Assembly (NCBI GenBank): GCA_948567375.1
Contig: OX419756.1
Span: 12,591,001 to 12,655,000, forward strand
From: Lunularia cruciata
Taxonomy: Eukaryota; Streptophyta; Marchantiopsida; Lunulariales; Lunulariaceae
Length of the DNA: 64,000 nt
Direction: 5' to 3'
Positions 1 to 10,800 of this stretch are shown here, piece by piece. A model generated the notes under the pieces. That model was not told where the DNA came from. It was given only the letters and a program-made list of their open reading frames with translations, and ran no database searches. The first letter of the stretch is position 1. Every line of letters starts with the position of its first letter. The position numbers and the translations under genes are program-made.

Positions 1-1347
1 AGCCCAAGGAGACGAAGTTTGCAATCCAGAGGGGAGTTCATTCAAGGCGCAAGGCAAAGTGTGAAGTGGGTCCGAGTAAGGCAAAGGAAGAAGCAAATGC
101 TAGCTCAAGAAGTGAGGCATCAATTCCGATACGAAGACTGCAAAGAAGGAGGCAAGTATCGGGTGAAGAAGAAGTAAGGAAGGAGATTGCTACGCAGGCG
201 GAAGTAGTTGCGAGCAATGGAGTGAAGTACCTATGGGAGATTGTGTGTCCATTGTTGGTGAAGTTGGAGCATAAGAAGAAGGAGATGCAGTTGACATGTC
301 TGGAGGTGAAGATTGTCTTGCAGGTATTAGCGAGATTAGAAGAAGAGAACTCAGAGTTGAAGAAGAGTATAACCCGAGGCGAGGAGGAAAGGGAAGTACT
401 GCGAGGGGAGGCAATAGTGCAGAGTCAAGTGATTGAAGACTTGAAGAGAGAAGTGATGTATCGAGAGGAACTTGTGAAGAAGAGTGACATAGCGAGGGAA
501 AGACAAGTAGCAGAGTATGAGATCTTGAAGCAATAGTTTGCTGATTCAAGATTAGAAATTATCCATGCTATGCCAAGGGTAGCAGCAAAGGAACAAGAGC
601 TCGATAGAGTGATGGAGAGTATAGAAGAGAAGAAGCAACTGTGGCAGCGGGAGTTGGCAGTAAGATATTGAGAAGAAGAGAGATTACGAGAGTTACTTCG
701 TAATCAAGAGGAGAAGGTTGAGCAGAAGGAGAAGGAGAAAGAAACAGTGAAAACCAAGTTTGAGGCGGAATTGGCAATGTACAGAGAAGATTGGCTTGTA
801 GATAGGGAACGTGTATGGAAGATGAGATTGGAGCCATTGAAGAAGATTGTCATCAAGATGAATGCAATGTTAATTACAAAGGCCAGTATTCGGATTGAAG
901 AAATGAGGCTGCATGAGTTGAAGTTCTTGGTGCAGGAGACGAGGAGGAGACAGGCAAAGAACACTGATTTCAATGTGCTATTAATAAGTCTCAGGACTTG
1001 TGTAGATAGGAAAATATTAGAAGTAGAAGATAATATCGCAATTAGATTAGACTTAGTGAAATTGGAGATAGATAAACTTCGGAAAGACGTTAGAGCCAAA
1101 CCCCAAGTAGATGAAGTAGGAGTGCAGATGTCTTTGGAGTTACCATTGGAGACAATAGAGAAGAGTGGGTCGGGAGATAAGGAGTTAGATAGATTACCCA
1201 CTAGCAAAATTTCAGATTGGGAAAGAGAATTGTTAGATCAGGTTGAAGAGTAGGAGTTGTGAACCCGAGGACAGAGTAGTAGGAAGTAAAGTTACTTCAG
1301 GTTTGGGTTTGAAAGCCGAGGAAGAAGTTGACATTGGATCGGATTAG
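1..1347 (+). pseudogene. LTR-resident coiled-coil ORF, C-terminal part (copy C1)
   Basis: Fragment of the long frame found in E-type LTRs. It begins in the GPSK linker, passes the CPLLVKLEHKKKEM motif and runs through charged heptad-like sequence rich in E, K, R and L (coiled coil) to the tail KPQVDEVGVQMSLELPLE. In-frame stops and frameshifts (for example a TAG at 535-537 and a TGA near 669) make it non-functional. No enzyme motif is visible and I do not recognise the family. The stop at 1345-1347 is in the same place as in copies C2 and C4. Confidence 0.7.
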
Positions 1348-1464
1348 TAACTGATTTGAGATTTGTATAGGTAGATATGAAGAGGTGCATTATCATTTTG
1401 CATCTGAAGTTTGTAGAGTTGTTAGGAAGAGATGCAGTAGGAAGATAACTATCGATTGCTTCAC

Positions 1465-1472
1465 TATTTAAG
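1465..1472 (+). promoter_or_regulatory. TATA-like box TATTTAAG near LTR 3' end
   Basis: TATTTAAG in the context CACTATTTAAGAGTGGC, kept in C1, C2, C3, C4, C5 and in D1/D2. It lies about 670 bp before the LTR end, downstream of the LTR ORF, with a GATAAAGC poly(A)-like motif about 55 bp further on. It could be the promoter of the genomic RNA; this is inferred from position and conservation only. Confidence 0.4.
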
Positions 1473-2141
1473 AGTGGCATTTGTAGTATCATGTTGTTTA
1501 GTGCTCATAATTCTGAGAATAGATAAAGCAAAGTGCTGTGAAATAGTGCTTGTTGCTTGAGCTTGATTCCAAGTATTAGCTTTGCAATTGTGTTTGTGAG
1601 TGTGTGGAGAAATTCAAAGTGCAAGTCAGTGTGCTTGTTGGATGTTGGATTCCGCAGCCTTGATCTTCATTCTGTGTGTTTGATCCTGAGTGAAGTGCAA
1701 TCGAAGCAATGCCTTGACAGATCTAAGAGAATTGTAGTGCTGGTAGTATTCTACATTTGTGAGTGCAATGTGAAGTTGATGTGAAGCAATTTTGATCGAG
1801 GAAGTTGTGCCTTCAATGGAGGGGTGGAACACAATTCTAAGGCAAAGTAGTTTTATAGCAAAGTACCATTTTTGGGAGAGCTTGAATCATCACAATCAAG
1901 ATTGTTTGGAAAGATTTGATGGAGTTGTGATTAAGGAGTGTGAAATTTGTGACAAGACTGCGAATCAGTGCTTGTTACTCTCTTATGGGTGTGGTTTCTA
2001 CTTGAGAGACTAAAGAAGAACTCAAGAAGAACTAAAATTTTTACTTTGACTTTGTATTTGACCAATTCTGACTCGTATCTCTCTGGGAACAAACTTTACT
2101 TACCCGATTACCACAAAAGTGATATTTGCCGAGTTGTCACA

Positions 2142-2314
2142 ATAGTGGATGAACCGTTGGTAAAAACTAGCCAATCCATTAGATGCCCATGCTTTTGTTG
2201 CATCCTTTGCAGTAAGCCAATTAATAATAGCCTTGATTTTCTCCTCTTCCATTTTGATCCACTCCAATGAGATCTTGTGGCCCAAGAAGATAACTTCCTT
2301 TTGCCAAAAAGTGT
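2142..2314 (-). pseudogene. Element G reverse transcriptase, distal fragment
   Basis: The minus strand encodes FWQKEVIFLGHKIS...EKIKAIINW...LASFYQRFI, the segment after the RT catalytic site in Ty3/gypsy elements (usual form F....V.FLGH.VS..GI...P.KI.AI..W.....LRSFLGL..FYRRFI). It is the continuation of the RT piece at 51139-51720: the two halves were separated by insertion of element F. The left side is cut by E-type LTR copy C1. Confidence 0.75.
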
Positions 2315-4503
2315 TCTCATGTTGTGGTTTGCAAAGGCCATAAAACAGTGACCTATCATAGTTTATCTCCATGTTAGTGGGGTAGGTTGAATGCTAGATC
2401 CGACGGATGAGATGTTGCCATGTGAGCCATCTATGTATATGTATGTGATTGGCCACATGGGTTACAATCTTATCATGTTCAAGGGCTCTAATGAATAAAG
2501 ATAAGGGTGAGTGGAGAGACGGGTGTGTTGTAGTTTGGAGAGTCTCGAAGAGAGAAGGACGTTGGGAGTGAGAGTTGTAGCAGAGAGTGAGTGTTAGAGC
2601 ATCAGAAGAAGCATTTGAACATGAGATGTCCCATTCTCCCGATCTACCACTCCCAAATCCTTTTCTCATCAGGCTTCAGATTTTACACCGTGACGACTAA
2701 CGGGATTGGTTGATAGCATATTTTGAAGTGGTATTTGTGGAGTCGGTGATGGGAAACCCTGATCCTATCGTCCTTCCGGGATTTGACAATAAATGTCCTT
2801 CTATAGTTGGGGAATGCCTAATTTTTTGCTCATAAGCTTCAAGGTGGAGTTGTGTGGTTCATTTGTCAAAAAGTAAAGACTAAAGGACAAATGTGCAAGA
2901 CCTTGGGTCCCAAGAGAGAAGGCTGGAGTTTTTTGACTATCATGGGAGTTTGGGGAGGCCATTTGGAAAACAAAGGACATGGCTTGAAAGAGGAGATGAC
3001 AGGCTACAATCTAAAAGAGAGAGAGATTACACAATCTGAGCTGATTTTGAGAGAGATATGATTGATTGAATCAAGGGGGTGAAATTCATACCCAGGAGCA
3101 CAAAGTACTCAATTGAGGGATCTTCTTGAGACATTTTTGCTATTTGTCAATGGGGTTGAAATTTATACAAAGTGCTTACGGTATTGAGGACAAGAAATTT
3201 TATTTTTGCATCAATCTAAAATCAGATCTAGTTGATTGAAGTTGAAGCTCTTGAGGTGTAAGGTGCTGGAGATGAGCTAATGACCAGGTTAGGAGGTTTG
3301 GTCACTCCCCAAGTTATCATTCGAATTTCTTTATGAAAATTTCCAGAGTTGTTGGTGGATAGGATTGTGACCTCTATGCAAAGGTTTCATGTATATTGTT
3401 TAAATAGAGAAATCAGGGTCTTGGATCAAGTATATCTGGGTCTGTAGAGCTCACAAGTTAGCCAAGCTCAGGAATTGATCCACATCTAGGTTAGGCTAAT
3501 TAAATTTTCAAGAGTTTAGACAAGAACACAACCAGCTATTGTGGAAAATTTGGTTGGTTTGAGGTTTGTGAAGAGTGAGATCTGATGCAAAACATCATGC
3601 TGAAAATACTGTCATAAGCTTGATAGAGAAATTTTATCTTTCATCTTGATTGGATATCAATTCTCCTATCTTGTGACTATGATTGAGAGTTTTAGGTTGC
3701 TAGAGTGTTTGTGAGGATCTAGTGTATTTCTAAATCAGAAATCTGGGGAAAATTTGCCAAGAACCAGGAGCAAATCCTAAAAAGAGGATTTTTAAATTAG
3801 GGTGAATTTGCAAAAAACCTGGCCAACTTTGAGAGCTTGTCCAGCAAGTTGTAGTGATTTGATTGAAGTTTTTTTTATATAATTGGAAATTTTATCTCAC
3901 AGGCTTTCCATTGAATCCTAGATCACTTGAATCCAAGCTATACAAAAAAAATTATTTTTATATGAGTTGTGTAGAGTTTTCCCCATCAAAAAGACATAGA
4001 AAATCCCCACATGGAGCAAAAATTTGTTGAGATCTGAAGTACAGATGGGAGAAGGCTTGGAGTACAAGTTGAAATGAGCTTGATGATAGAGCAAGAAGGC
4101 TATGAAGCTCTTTTTGGACAAAAAGTATAGAGAGTTGTTGCCGTATTCTTGTGATTGGATCCTCTCTACGCTTGTATGCCTGTTTGTATGCCCCATTGGC
4201 TTGGATTGGTGTGCGGATGTTGCACTTAGATAATTTCCTTCTAGGAGTGTTGTGTATTTCTCCTTGGTAATGCAGGAAGTGATGACCAACAGATAAGGAG
4301 TGCGTGTTGTGATGGCAGGTAAAGTTGCCCAGTACTACCCTTCTCGATAGCAAGAATATTAGTTACAAGAAAGGAAGGCTTTGGTGATAGGGTCACACGT
4401 GTGTTTAGTCAAGTCATTACGGGTTTAACTCTAGCCTTTGATCCATAGTCTCCACAGCTAGGCACTTTGTGTGTTCCTAGAGAGAGAAAAGAAAAGTACG
4501 ACA
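2315..4503 (+). mobile_element. Element F 5' LTR
   Basis: A 2.19-kb direct repeat of 48925-51138, co-linear over its whole length with roughly 7-10% visible differences. The family termini are TGTCATA...TATGACA (perfect 7-bp inverted ends in the 3' LTR); here they have decayed to TCTCATG...TACGACA. No convincing long ORF is shared by the two copies. Immediately after it comes the F leader with a primer-binding-like TGG. The target duplication is not clean (AGTGT before, ACGTA after the 3' LTR), but the RT frame of G resumes across the element. Confidence 0.85.
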
Positions 4504-4639
4504 GTTGGTGAACTTGACGTGAAACTTCTAGGGTGGAGAGTCAGAAAGGAGGTGGTTGGTAGACATGGATAGGAGATGAGAGAAGAGTTTAGGGGATCTG
4601 GGTGCTAGTAGCTCTAGAGAGGCACCCACATTACAGTTT
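4504..4639 (+). other. Element F leader with candidate primer binding site
   Basis: Starts two bases after the LTR with TGGTGAACTTGACG (4506-4519), which has the TGG start of a primer binding site; I cannot assign the tRNA. The leader then runs into the start of F gag. It is cut by the B solo LTR at 4644; the codons on both sides join in frame (LQF-D-PATTQKF). Confidence 0.5.
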
Positions 4640-4643
4640 GATC

Positions 4644-5334
4644 TGTGAGCCGGCCTGTCTCTCACTCAGGATGAACCTCTGATGGCTATTATGGTAGCGC
4701 ACCATGGACTAAGAAGGCAAGGAACCCCAACTCCATCATACTCCTCCAAGGCTAACACTCCAAGACTCAAGACATTGCTCACTAGAGAACTCAATGAGAG
4801 AGAGATAGTTGCAAATGAAAGGATGATGAGTACCTCCTCACTCCTTGTTTATATAGTGGTGAAATAGTTACGTACCAAAGTTACTAATTACCGTAGTAAC
4901 TCAGTTACTAGACTAAAAGTCAAGTAAGGTCAAAACACAGAAAGGAATATCCATTCACATGGGCATATTCTCCTAAGCATGTGATCTTATCTTGACCCAA
5001 CCACTAAGCCAAGGATTCCTTCACATGGGCTATCCTTGGACTAAAGAAGAATCCAAAACAAAAAGGTTTGCGGGCCCAAGAGTTCTCAACTCTTTCCTCA
5101 AAGCCAAACACCTAGGAATAATACCAAGTCAACACACTAAAATCCAAAATAGTAGTGCTCATCTTTTCTACTTCCTCTAAAGTAAGGTCCCCTCTATCTT
5201 AGCTATGACTAACTTTAGCTAACCATGACTAATATAGAACCATCCTTTATCTCTATATAAATAATATCTCTTAAGTACTTGTAATACCAAGCTAAATATC
5301 ACAATACCACACACATGCACAAATGGGTGTTACA
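4644..5334 (-). mobile_element. Family B solo LTR in F leader
   Basis: A 691-bp LTR whose sense strand is minus (TGTAACACC...GGCTCACA). It matches the B LTRs at 21078, 37985 and 45118 nearly base for base. It is flanked by a 4-bp direct repeat, GATC at 4640-4643 and 5335-5338, and removing it restores F. With no internal region it is a solo LTR formed by LTR-LTR recombination. Confidence 0.93.
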
Positions 5335-5530
5335 GATCCGGCTACAACACAAAAGTTTCAAGCATTTGCATTGTATATGCAACAACACAAAATTGCCAAA
5401 TGTAACGAGGCATAGGCTTCTAAAGCTTTACAATCGGTTGTTGGAAAGTTAGATCAGTTTGATGGGAGGAACATTTCAAGGTACCTAAAGCATAATTCTA
5501 GGGAGATGGAGCTCAACAAGGTTCCTGAAC
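5335..5530 (+). pseudogene. Element F gag, N-terminal piece
   Basis: Encodes DPATTQKFQAFALYMQ...KLDQFDGRNISRYLK...MELNKVPEHE, a gypsy gag start (the LDxFDGxN/xxF motif precedes the capsid domain). It contains one stop (about 5414). It continues in frame at 12009 after removal of chromovirus A, and again at 36466 after removal of E. Confidence 0.7.
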
Positions 5531-5535
5531 ATGAG
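5531..5535. repeat. Target site duplication of chromovirus A, left (ATGAG)
   Basis: ATGAG directly before the 5' LTR, identical to 12004-12008 directly after the 3' LTR. Deleting one copy plus the element restores the gag frame of F (EH-E-MIATFE). Confidence 0.95.
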
Positions 5536-6134
5536 TGTAATACCAGGGGTTAGCCATATGATCTAGATGTGAAATTTGGTTTGGTAACATCTAGAATGAT
5601 GTTATACATGATGGTCAAAATAGATCAGATAGAAGTATCACCAAAAGAGTACTTCTACTAATAGGGCAGAAACCGAAATAGACTTGAGAACCTTAGAACC
5701 AATAGCTAGACATATGATTTAAAGGTGAGAATTGGTTTGGTAACATCTGGAAGGATGTTACACATGATGGACTAAACAGATCAGAAAGAGGTATCACCAA
5801 AAGGGGACTTCTACTAATAGAGTAGGAAATGAAATATGCCTGAAATCTTTGAAGGCAATTTTGGAGGCCTAAACGGATGAATTAGGCCTCAAAAATGTGC
5901 AGATTCCCCCCCCCCCCAACAGAGGAAAGGCTGGCCTTCCCTCCCCCCTGGTTTGTCTCGTCAAGAGCTTTCCAACGGTACCTTACTCATGTGATTCTGA
6001 GATTCCTACAGGAAGATTCCCTAAAAGATTCCCTCCGGTCAACACCCTTTGGGGAGAAGGTGCTCCCTTGGGGCATGAAATGTTTGAGTGTGCAATCTGT
6101 GTTTTCTCTCTTCTCTTGTCCTCGGAGTATTACA
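5536..6134 (+). repeat. Chromovirus A 5' LTR, with internal deletion
   Basis: 599 bp, termini TGTAATAC...GTATTACA (perfect 8-bp inverted repeat). It aligns with the 740-bp 3' LTR apart from a gap after CCCTCCGGTCAA (about 6044): the 3' LTR has about 150 bp there that include TATATAATA, the 5' LTR only about 12 unrelated bases. A run of 12-13 C lies near 5908. Confidence 0.95.
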
Positions 6135-6135
6135 A

Positions 6136-6147
6136 TGGTATCAGAGC
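6136..6147 (+). promoter_or_regulatory. Primer binding site, initiator tRNA-Met type
   Basis: TGGTATCAGAGC one base after the 5' LTR. This is the standard plant primer binding site complementary to the 3' end of initiator methionine tRNA. Confidence 0.93.
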
Positions 6148-6273
6148 GAGTGTTCTAGTCCAAGAGAGTGGATCACCCCTCTTGGAATAACACGAACTCT
6201 GAAACTGAGTAATTTGAGGTGGAGAACATAGAGTAATCGCTAGACTTAGGAAGGACTTTAGAGAGCGAATGGG

Positions 6274-6495
6274 ATGGATGCGCCGGGGGGACAATTTCCC
6301 GCACCTAGCTTTCCATTCTCAAACCCATTCCACATCAAGGTTATGTACATCCAGCGTGAGCAGATGAGAGTATCGCTAGTTTATCACTTCGGTGCTGAAT
6401 TCATGGACAGAGTGATGAACTCACCAAACCCGGTGATTCTACCTGTTGTGATATATGACAGAGAGTGGGATTTGATGATCTACATTCTATTATGA
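6274..6495 (+). CDS. Leader ORF 1 of chromovirus A (73 aa), unknown function
   Basis: ATG at 6274, TGA at 6493-6495, between primer binding site and gag. The last two thirds (KVMYIQREQMRVSL...FG.EFMDRVM...P.ILPVVIYD...MIYILL) resemble the next ORF in the same leader and the leader ORF of family B (44906-45076): YI.R.E.MRV.L, then G.E, then P....VV.YD, then ILY/YIL. I know no named domain for it. The same arrangement in two unrelated lineages suggests a small protein or a translated leader element. It could also be a translation-controlling upstream ORF whose peptide matters little. Confidence 0.6.
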   Translation: MDAPGGQFPAPSFPFSNPFHIKVMYIQREQMRVSLVYHFGAEFMDRVMNSPNPVILPVVIYDREWDLMIYILL

Positions 6496-6499
6496 TAAT

Positions 6500-6703
6500 A
6501 TGGATATGAATGTCCAAAATCCTCTCCCTTTCAACACTCAAGTAGAAATCCGTTATGTAGTGAGGCCGAAATTGATGTTTAGAGATTTTGTGGTTAGGAA
6601 TTTTGGTGAGGAGTATTATCAACAAGTGATAGCTTCTGAGGTCCCAATGGTAGTTCCGATAGTTTGTGCGCCTTCCAGAGTGATTATATTGACTCTATAT
6701 TGA
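6500..6703 (+). CDS. Leader ORF 2 of chromovirus A (67 aa), paralogue of ORF 1
   Basis: The ATG at 6500 follows the stop of leader ORF 1 by four bases; the frame ends at 6703, 33 bp before the gag ATG. The pattern matches ORF 1: PF near the N-terminus, R..LM/MRV at the centre, then VRNFGEEYYQQVI aligned with VYHFGAEFMDRVM, then P.VVPIV and an I..LY end. The two look like an old tandem duplication. Close spacing of three frames (ORF1-ORF2-gag) would need reinitiation or leaky scanning, which is inference. Function unknown. Confidence 0.55.
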   Translation: MDMNVQNPLPFNTQVEIRYVVRPKLMFRDFVVRNFGEEYYQQVIASEVPMVVPIVCAPSRVIILTLY

Positions 6704-6736
6704 AGTAGACGTTAGCAATTGGGTGTTGCAGGTACC

Positions 6737-7825
6737 ATGGATCCGCAGTTGCAAGAGCTGGTGCAAGGAATGCAAGGGATGTTGAATGAATTTCGAGAGA
6801 TTAAGATGACCATGGAGACATTGCAAAGTCAAGTGCAGATCCTCAGGAACGATCAAGCCATGCAAGAAGAAGAGCCGTCTCAAAACCCAGTACCTGCGAC
6901 TAAAGTACTTGGAGAGGCACCCGTGCCTACAAACCCTATCAACGATGAAGCCACATTGCTACTCCGGATGAAGAAGACCTGCAACATCGAGCCTTACAAG
7001 GGGCAGCGTACGATGGGAGTAGTGGAAAATTGGATCTCGAGAATGAATCGATATTTTCGATTGTTCTCAATAGAGATCACAGAGCATGCTGTAGGCGTGT
7101 TTGCATGTGGGTACTTGACCGATAAAGCCCTCACATGGTATGATGCTTGGGAACGATCCATGCTGGCAGAGAGAAGGGAGGTCACATGGACAGCAATGCA
7201 AGAAGGACTGCTCAAGAATTTCCAATCGGTGGATTCTGTGCAGATGGCTCGAACCCGACTATGGGGATTGAGACAAAAGAATAGCGTACAAGAGTATGTG
7301 GAGGCATTTCTAGATCTACAAGTTGCAATTACCGACATGAGTCCAGAAGAGGCTCTCGACAATTTCAAACGAGGGTTGAAAGAGCGGATTTGCCAAGAAG
7401 TCATGGTGCAAAACCCTCACACGGTATTTGAAGCCATTGCTTGTGCGCAGAGAATAGCCGGAGCATTAGGTGGAGGTGAAGGAGTAGTTCCACCTCAACA
7501 TTATCGGGTAGAAATGCCACACATGGGTGGACCAGTACCGATGGAATTGGGCAACCTTCGATTCCGGGATCAAGGAGCACGGCCGCTTCAAGGAGAGCGA
7601 GGATGGATAGAAGAACAAAGAGATGGAGTCCCACGAGGAGAAGGGACTCGAGGAGAACAACGCCGTTGTTACAATTGTGGCCGTATTGGGCACATATCTA
7701 CCAATTGTCGCACTCGTTTCCCTAGAGGCCCTCGGCCTTCGTACAGGCGATCTTTGAACAACATGGAGAGGCACATTGAAGAGGAGGAGGTGGAAACCAC
7801 TTCGGAAAACAAAGATCGCCAGTAA
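6737..7825 (+). CDS. gag: Chromovirus A Gag polyprotein (362 aa), intact
   Basis: Structural protein of the cytoplasmic virus-like particle. I chose the ATG at 6737 because it sits in a strong plant context (ACCATGG); the open frame reaches slightly upstream without an ATG. The N-terminal ~60 residues form a helical, M/Q/E-rich stretch; the retrotransposon capsid domain follows ([15 protein letters not shown], then ALTWYDAWE, then [17 protein letters not shown]). The C-terminus has one zinc knuckle, [14 protein letters not shown] (7667-7708, CX2CX4HX4C), followed by an R-rich and an acidic tail. No stop or frameshift. It ends at TAA 7823-7825; pol lies in the -1 frame and is open across this point. 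Confidence 0.9.
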   Translation: MDPQLQELVQGMQGMLNEFREIKMTMETLQSQVQILRNDQAMQEEEPSQNPVPATKVLGEAPVPTNPINDEATLLLRMKKTCNIEPYKGQRTMGVVENWISRMNRYFRLFSIEITEHAVGVFACGYLTDKALTWYDAWERSMLAERREVTWTAMQEGLLKNFQSVDSVQMARTRLWGLRQKNSVQEYVEAFLDLQVAITDMSPEEALDNFKRGLKERICQEVMVQNPHTVFEAIACAQRIAGALGGGEGVVPPQHYRVEMPHMGGPVPMELGNLRFRDQGARPLQGERGWIEEQRDGVPRGEGTRGEQRRCYNCGRIGHISTNCRTRFPRGPRPSYRRSLNNMERHIEEEEVETTSENKDRQ

Positions 7826-7827
7826 AT

Positions 7828-10800
7828 GTACCTCGCGGCCTTACTGGCTCAATAAGGAAGCAGAGAAGCGAGGGAAGGAAGAAGAATAATGCACAAAGAT
7901 CTCGAAAGGCAACCTCACAATTGATTGTTGTGAATGGAATCCTAGAAGGTAATCAAGTGAGAGTATTAATAGATCTGGGAGCAACAGAGAATTTCTTGTC
8001 TCGCTCTGTTGTAATCAGATTGGGAATGGATCTAGAGAGAGATGGAAGTGAAGAAGTAGAGTTACCAAATGGGCAAATAGAGAGGATTGAATCATTACCT
8101 AGACGGGTAACCCTCTCTGTAGGAGAATATCAGGAAGCAATTGAGTGGCGAGTGATACATTTAGCCCGTTATGATGCAATTTTAGGCATGCCATGGATGG
8201 AGCAGTACAACCCAATGGTGGATTGGAGGAAGAAAGTAGTGAGAACCCACCAATGGTCAATCATTGGGGTTAAAGAAAAATCACACAGGCAGAAACTGCC
8301 TCTATATGTCGTAGGGACGACAACTGTCTGTAAGACCGATAGATGTTTTCTGGGTCTAATAAGAGAAGTCCAGAGTGCACAACTCGCTGGACAAATTCCT
8401 GAGAAATTGAAGGATGTGGTGGATGAGTTTCAAGATGTCTTTCCCGATGATCTACCCTCACGATTACCACCTAAAAGGCGAGTAGATCACAAAATAGAGA
8501 TACTCCCGGGGAAGACACCTCCTTGTAAGGCCCCATATCGCCTATCACCTCATGAGTTGGAGGAGTGTAAGACTCAAATTGAGGAGATGCTACAGAAAGG
8601 GTTCATCCAACCTAGCGTATCACCATATGGGGCCCCTGTCTTGTTTGTGAAGAAGAAGGATGGTACAATGCGCATGTGCATTGACTATCGGGGTCTCAAT
8701 CAGCAAACAGTGAAGAACAAATACCCCTTACCTCGCATGGATGACCTGTTTGATCAACTCCATGGAGCGAGATACTTCACCAAACTGGACTTGCGGAGCG
8801 GTTACAATCAAATCCGAATTGCAGAGGAGGATGTGTACAAAACTGCCTTTTGAACCAGGTATGGCCACTTTGAGTATCTTGTGATGCCTTTTGACCTCAC
8901 CAATGCGCCTGCCACTTTCATGAGCCTAATGAATGACATATTTCGTCCATACTTGGATAAGTCTGTTATCGTCTTCTTGGATGATATCTTAGTATATAGT
9001 AGCACGATGACAGAACACAAACAACATCTACGAGAGGTCCTCCAGATTCTAAGACAGAATCAGTTGTACGCCAAAATCTCAAAGTGTGAGTTTGGCAAGT
9101 CTGAAGTAGACTACTTAGGGCATAGAGTAAGTGCAGAGGGCATTCAAGTATTGACAGATAAAATAGAGGTCATTCAAAAATGGAGTGCCCCCGAAGATCA
9201 GACTCAACTTAAGAGCTTCTTGGGGTTGACGGGATTCTATCATAGATTTGTCAAGGACTTCTCCAAGGTTGCACAGCCTTTAACGGCACTACTTGGCAAG
9301 GGGAAGAAGTGGACATGGGGAACTGCACAAGAGTTGGCCTTTCAAGAATTGAAGGCCGCCTTGCTACATGCACCAATCTTGAAGTGGTATGACCCAAAAC
9401 GTCCAATCAAGTTGGCTACGGATGCATCAGGCGTAGCAATAGGAGCAGTCCTACAACAAGAGTGGCATGACGGATGGCATCCAATTGCATATTTCTCTCG
9501 AAAGTTGTTACCGGCAGAGCGCAACTACCACACCACAGAAGGAGAAGAGCTGGCCATTGTTCTAGCAACCAAGCATTGGAAGCACTACCTGGGCGAGAAG
9601 GCATTTGTAGTAGAGACAGACCACAAACCTCTAGTCTACCTCGAGACGCAGAAGGATCTATCTCGTCGCCAAATTCGGTGGGCAGAGTGGCGACAACGCT
9701 TCAACATGACAATCACCTACGTGGAAGGTAAGAAGCAACTTGTAGATGCGTTCACCCGCATGCCAATGGCCAACAACTTGGCGGTAGAGGTTAAGATTAA
9801 CCCTGAATTCTGGCAAGAGATTCTAGCTGCTACAAAAACTGACCCACAGATTGTAGAAGCACAAGCGTCCAAAGGTGTCACCAGCACCCAAGGACTCACC
9901 TTTCGAGAGGGCCGATTGTGGATCCCAAATGTCCTAGAATTACGCACCACTATTCTAGCAGAATGTCATGATTCGGCCATTGCAACTCATGTCGGAGTGG
10001 ACAAGACCTTGGGGGCAGTCAAGCGCTATTACTATTGGCCCAAGATGAGCAACGACGTGATGGACTATGTGCGTAGCTGCCTACTTTGTCAACAGAACAA
10101 AGCTTCTAATCAAGCTCCTAGAGGGCTCCTTCAACCTCTTCCCACTCCTACCCAACGTTGGGAACAAGTGAGTATGGATCTCGTCTGTGAATTACCCAAG
10201 ACCACCTTAGGGTTTGACTCCATTGTGGTCTTTGTGGACCGGCTCAACAAAATGATTCATGTACGCCCTACCACCAAGGAGGTGACCGCTCCACAACTAG
10301 CTCAACTATACTTAGATGTAGTCTTTGCTCACCATGGCTTGTCTAGAGTACTCATCACCGATAGAGGCACCCAATTCACCAGTTTGTTTTGGCGAACACT
10401 CTTTGGTTTCTTCAAAACCAAGTTGGCCATGTCTACAGCCTACCACCCACAAATAGATGGCCAAACAGAGCGGGCTAATCGCATGATTGAAGACATGTTA
10501 CGCGGCTTCACCTTAGAAGAGCAAGAGAGGTGGGACACCCTACTACCGTTGGTGGAATTCGCTTACAACAATTCAGTGAATGCCTCCACCCAGGTCACTC
10601 CGTTCTTCCTCATGTATGGTGAGCATCCCTTCACACCTTCTAGCTTGATGAAGATCCGGCTAGTGACTACCAAGGTTGATGCAGTCAACACATTTGTTTC
10701 TAGAATCCAACAAGGTGTGGAGAGCGCCAAGCACAGGTTACAGATTGCGCAAAATCAACAAAAGCAGTATGCTGATGCACACTGTAGGCATATGGAGTTC

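Larger units (their letters stand above)
1..2141 (+). mobile_element. E-type giant LTR, copy C1 (5' part outside window)
   Basis: The right end reads ...GAGTTGTCACA, the same terminus as the other E-type LTRs here (at 25626 in reverse, 36460, 34914). It holds the 3' part of the LTR-resident reading frame (1-1347), a conserved TATTTAAG box (1465-1472) and about 650 bp of non-coding sequence shared with every other copy. The copy is inserted in the RT of element G; the next five bases are ATAGT, but the matching target duplication would lie outside the window. Whether it is a solo LTR or part of a whole element cannot be decided. Confidence 0.85.

Noticed and set aside
704-1207. Long antisense frames opposite the coiled coil (also at 14122, 26782, 35106)
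   Set aside because: Mirror frames of Lys/Glu-rich coding sequence. The hydrophobic Ser/Leu/Phe products have no family features.
2852-3061. Frame of 69 codons in the F LTR, similar to 49479-49685
   Set aside because: Present in both F LTRs only because they are copies; interrupted differently, no motif. Treated as LTR non-coding.
4682-5180. Two open frames of 61 and 62 codons repeated in six B LTR copies
   Set aside because: They are antisense to the LTR, and the LTR copies are so similar that openness is inherited, not evidence of selection. No start context or homology supports them.
5908-5921. Poly-C run in A LTRs as a functional element
   Set aside because: Its length differs between the two LTRs (12-13 versus about 9). 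Ordinary homopolymer slippage, and possibly a sequencing artefact.
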